Assembly (NCBI RefSeq): GCF_003318295.1 | Contig: NZ_QOCW01000014.1 | Location: forward strand, 48,543-112,542 | DNA length: 64,000 nucleotides | Reading direction: 5' to 3' | From: Bacillus taeanensis | GTDB lineage: Bacteria > Bacillota > Bacilli > Bacillales > UBA6769 | Shown: piece by piece, positions 62,574 through 64,000 of the stretch | Numbering within the stretch: the first letter of the stretch is position 1 | How the letters are laid out: each line of letters opens with the position of its first letter | The notes under the pieces: model-generated | Seen by the model: the letters and a program-made list of their open reading frames with translations, nothing else | Databases searched by the model: none | What the model was told of the DNA's origin: nothing | Program-made: the position numbers and the translations under genes

Positions 62574-64000
62574 TTAATACTGCTTTGCATTTCTTAATTT
62601 CTCTTGTTTCAACTCAAATGATTTTTGAACACCCGGTTGACTCGACACTTCCGGAACACCAAGGTTCCACCAGCTTCCTTCATAACCGTCTGTCATTGTT
62701 TTTGGCAGTACTTTAATCTCAATTAAAGTCGACTTGTCTTGATTTTTCGCATCTTCTAACGCTTCTTTTAATTCTTCTTCATTTGTGACACGATATGACT
62801 TCGCACCATATCCTTCCGCAACTTTTGCATAATCAATATTTAAAATTTGATTATCATCTGTTCTGAATTCACAGAAATAGCTGCCGTTCCCAAAATCCAT
62901 CTGCAGGTTATTAATACAGCCGTAGCCGGAATTATCAAAAAGAAGGACATTAATTTTTTTGTTATACTGAATCGCTGTAATGAATTCAGAGTGCAGCATG
63001 AGGAAGCTTCCGTCCCCAACGATTGAATACACTTCTTTTGTTGGTTCCGCTAATTTCAGCCCTAATGTTCCGGACACTTCATAGCCCATACATGAGTAAC
63101 CGTACTCAAGATGATACGTATTCGGTACTTCGGCATGCCATAAGCGCTGTAAATCTCCTGGAAGAGAACCCGCCGCGCAGGCGATAATACTGTCCTTATC
63201 AATCGTGTCGTTAATCGTAAGAAGCGCTGTTGTTTGCGCAAATTCCGTATTTAAAACATCGGCATATTCATTAAGTACTTCTTGAGAAAAATGATTTTTA
63301 ATTTCAGGATCAAAATTTTCTCGATTAAAAGTAACTTTACTTAAACGATTACGTTCAGCTGCCCATTCTTCTTTTAATTCTGTGATAAGCGTACCGTACT
63401 CACTTTCATAACCTTCAAGCATTGGCGTTAATGCTTCAAACGTTGTGCGTGCATCTGCCACAACTGGATACGCATCTAGTTTATATGCCTGCATACGGCT
63501 TACATTAATGTTTAAAAATTTCGTTGTTTCAAAGTTAAACACTGTTTTCGAAGACGTTGCAAAATCGGTAAATCTTGTGCCGACCCCCATAATTAGATCG
63601 GCTTCACGAGCAGCCTTATTTGCTGCCAGCGTTCCCGTAATCCCTAAACCGCCTAAGTTGTTTTTAAATGAAGATTCAACCGCTGATTTACCAGCCTGCG
63701 TCTCCACTAATGGAATATGATATTTTTCTGAAAATGCCATTAACGCTTCACGTGCTTCTGAATATTTCACGCCGCCGCCGACAACAATTAACGGCTTTTT
63801 GCTTTCTTTAATTAAGTCAGCTGCCCCTTTTAATTCACGCTCTGTCGGCAGTTTGCGATCGATATAATGAACACGCTTTTCAAAGAATTTCACATCATAA
63901 TCAAACGCTTCCCCTTCAACATCCTGTGAGATACAAATCGTCGCAGGACCTGCTTTTGCCGGGTCGGTCATTACTTCAAAAGCGCGAATTAACGCAGACA
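62574..64000 (-). CDS. iolD: 3D-trihydroxycyclohexane-1,2-dione hydrolase, 5' part cut off by window
   Basis: The last roughly 475 residues are present; the frame stays open to the window edge, so about the first quarter (IolD is about 640 residues) lies outside. ThDP-dependent enzyme: middle domain (GAADLIKESKKPLIVVGGGV) and C-terminal pyrophosphate domain with the cofactor motif GDGSFLMLHSEF...NSGYGCINNL. It cleaves the inositol ring intermediate. Genes iolE, iolA and iolB follow on the same strand; iolC, iolG and others are not in the window. Confidence 0.93.
   Translation of the reverse strand, partial: SALIRAFEVMTDPAKAGPATICISQDVEGEAFDYDVKFFEKRVHYIDRKLPTERELKGAADLIKESKKPLIVVGGGVKYSEAREALMAFSEKYHIPLVETQAGKSAVESSFKNNLGGLGITGTLAANKAAREADLIMGVGTRFTDFATSSKTVFNFETTKFLNINVSRMQAYKLDAYPVVADARTTFEALTPMLEGYESEYGTLITELKEEWAAERNRLSKVTFNRENFDPEIKNHFSQEVLNEYADVLNTEFAQTTALLTINDTIDKDSIIACAAGSLPGDLQRLWHAEVPNTYHLEYGYSCMGYEVSGTLGLKLAEPTKEVYSIVGDGSFLMLHSEFITAIQYNKKINVLLFDNSGYGCINNLQMDFGNGSYFCEFRTDDNQILNIDYAKVAEGYGAKSYRVTNEEELKEALEDAKNQDKSTLIEIKVLPKTMTDGYEGSWWNLGVPEVSSQPGVQKSFELKQEKLRNAKQY

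Noticed and set aside
1..64000. Search for CRISPR arrays, tRNA, rRNA and prophage genes
   Set aside because: No regularly spaced repeats, no cloverleaf or rRNA-like stretches, and no phage structural genes were seen.

Overview
The window looks like chromosome from a low-GC, endospore-forming member of the Bacillaceae (Bacillus/Priestia-like). The support is a gerP cluster, a gerK-type germinant-receptor operon, a SleB-family cortex hydrolase, orphan sporulation-type histidine kinases, strong GGAGG-type ribosome binding sites, CcpA-type cre boxes and frequent TTG starts. I see no rRNA, tRNA, CRISPR array or prophage. The species cannot be fixed from the sequence alone.

Layout. 1-8.1 kb: small membrane, coat and hypothetical genes, an M50 protease next to a Cys/Gly-tailed membrane protein, and a spore-coat permeability cluster (gerP) whose gene order differs from the usual A-B-C-D-E-F. 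8.1-13.1 kb: two PAS histidine kinases without response regulators, a TlpA/ResA-type thioredoxin, a CsoR-family repressor with the CstR (persulfide-sensor) residue pattern, and an HTH regulator preceded by a 36-bp perfect palindrome. 13.2-18.6 kb: a germinant-receptor operon with A, C and two tandem B subunits, and a convergent small two-helix D-type gene. 18.7-25.6 kb: a PfkB sugar kinase, a BglG/SacT-type antiterminator and a glucose-type EIIA; kinase and EIIA each sit behind an identical RAT/terminator leader. Interleaved are a YeiH-type exporter with its LysR regulator, and ansA with divergent ansR. 25.7-36.8 kb: a Ste24-like protease, a lipoprotein, a 1136-residue membrane protein, a HAD phosphatase, a three-gene ABC importer and a SleB-like hydrolase.

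36.9-44.5 kb is a phenylalanine/tyrosine catabolic island: hppD, an unrecognised 324-residue gene, fahA, hmgA, an NhaC-type antiporter and phenylalanine dehydrogenase. Together these would take Phe/Tyr through (4-hydroxy)phenylpyruvate and homogentisate to fumarate and acetoacetate, except that no recognisable maleylacetoacetate isomerase is present. CdaR plus glycerate kinase and sdhCAB plus a LysR regulator follow.

51.5-64 kb is a myo-inositol-type region: a sodium/solute symporter, two paralogous LacI regulators, an MFS carrier, and iolB, iolA, iolE and the C-terminal part of iolD (cut by the window edge). Four related GGTTAAGCGCTTAACC-like sites lie in front of the symporter and iolA and tie the region together. 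A solo IS1341-type tnpB has inserted close to the start of the first lacI gene, and a GC-richer, foldable ~110-bp element lies between the MFS gene and the second lacI gene.
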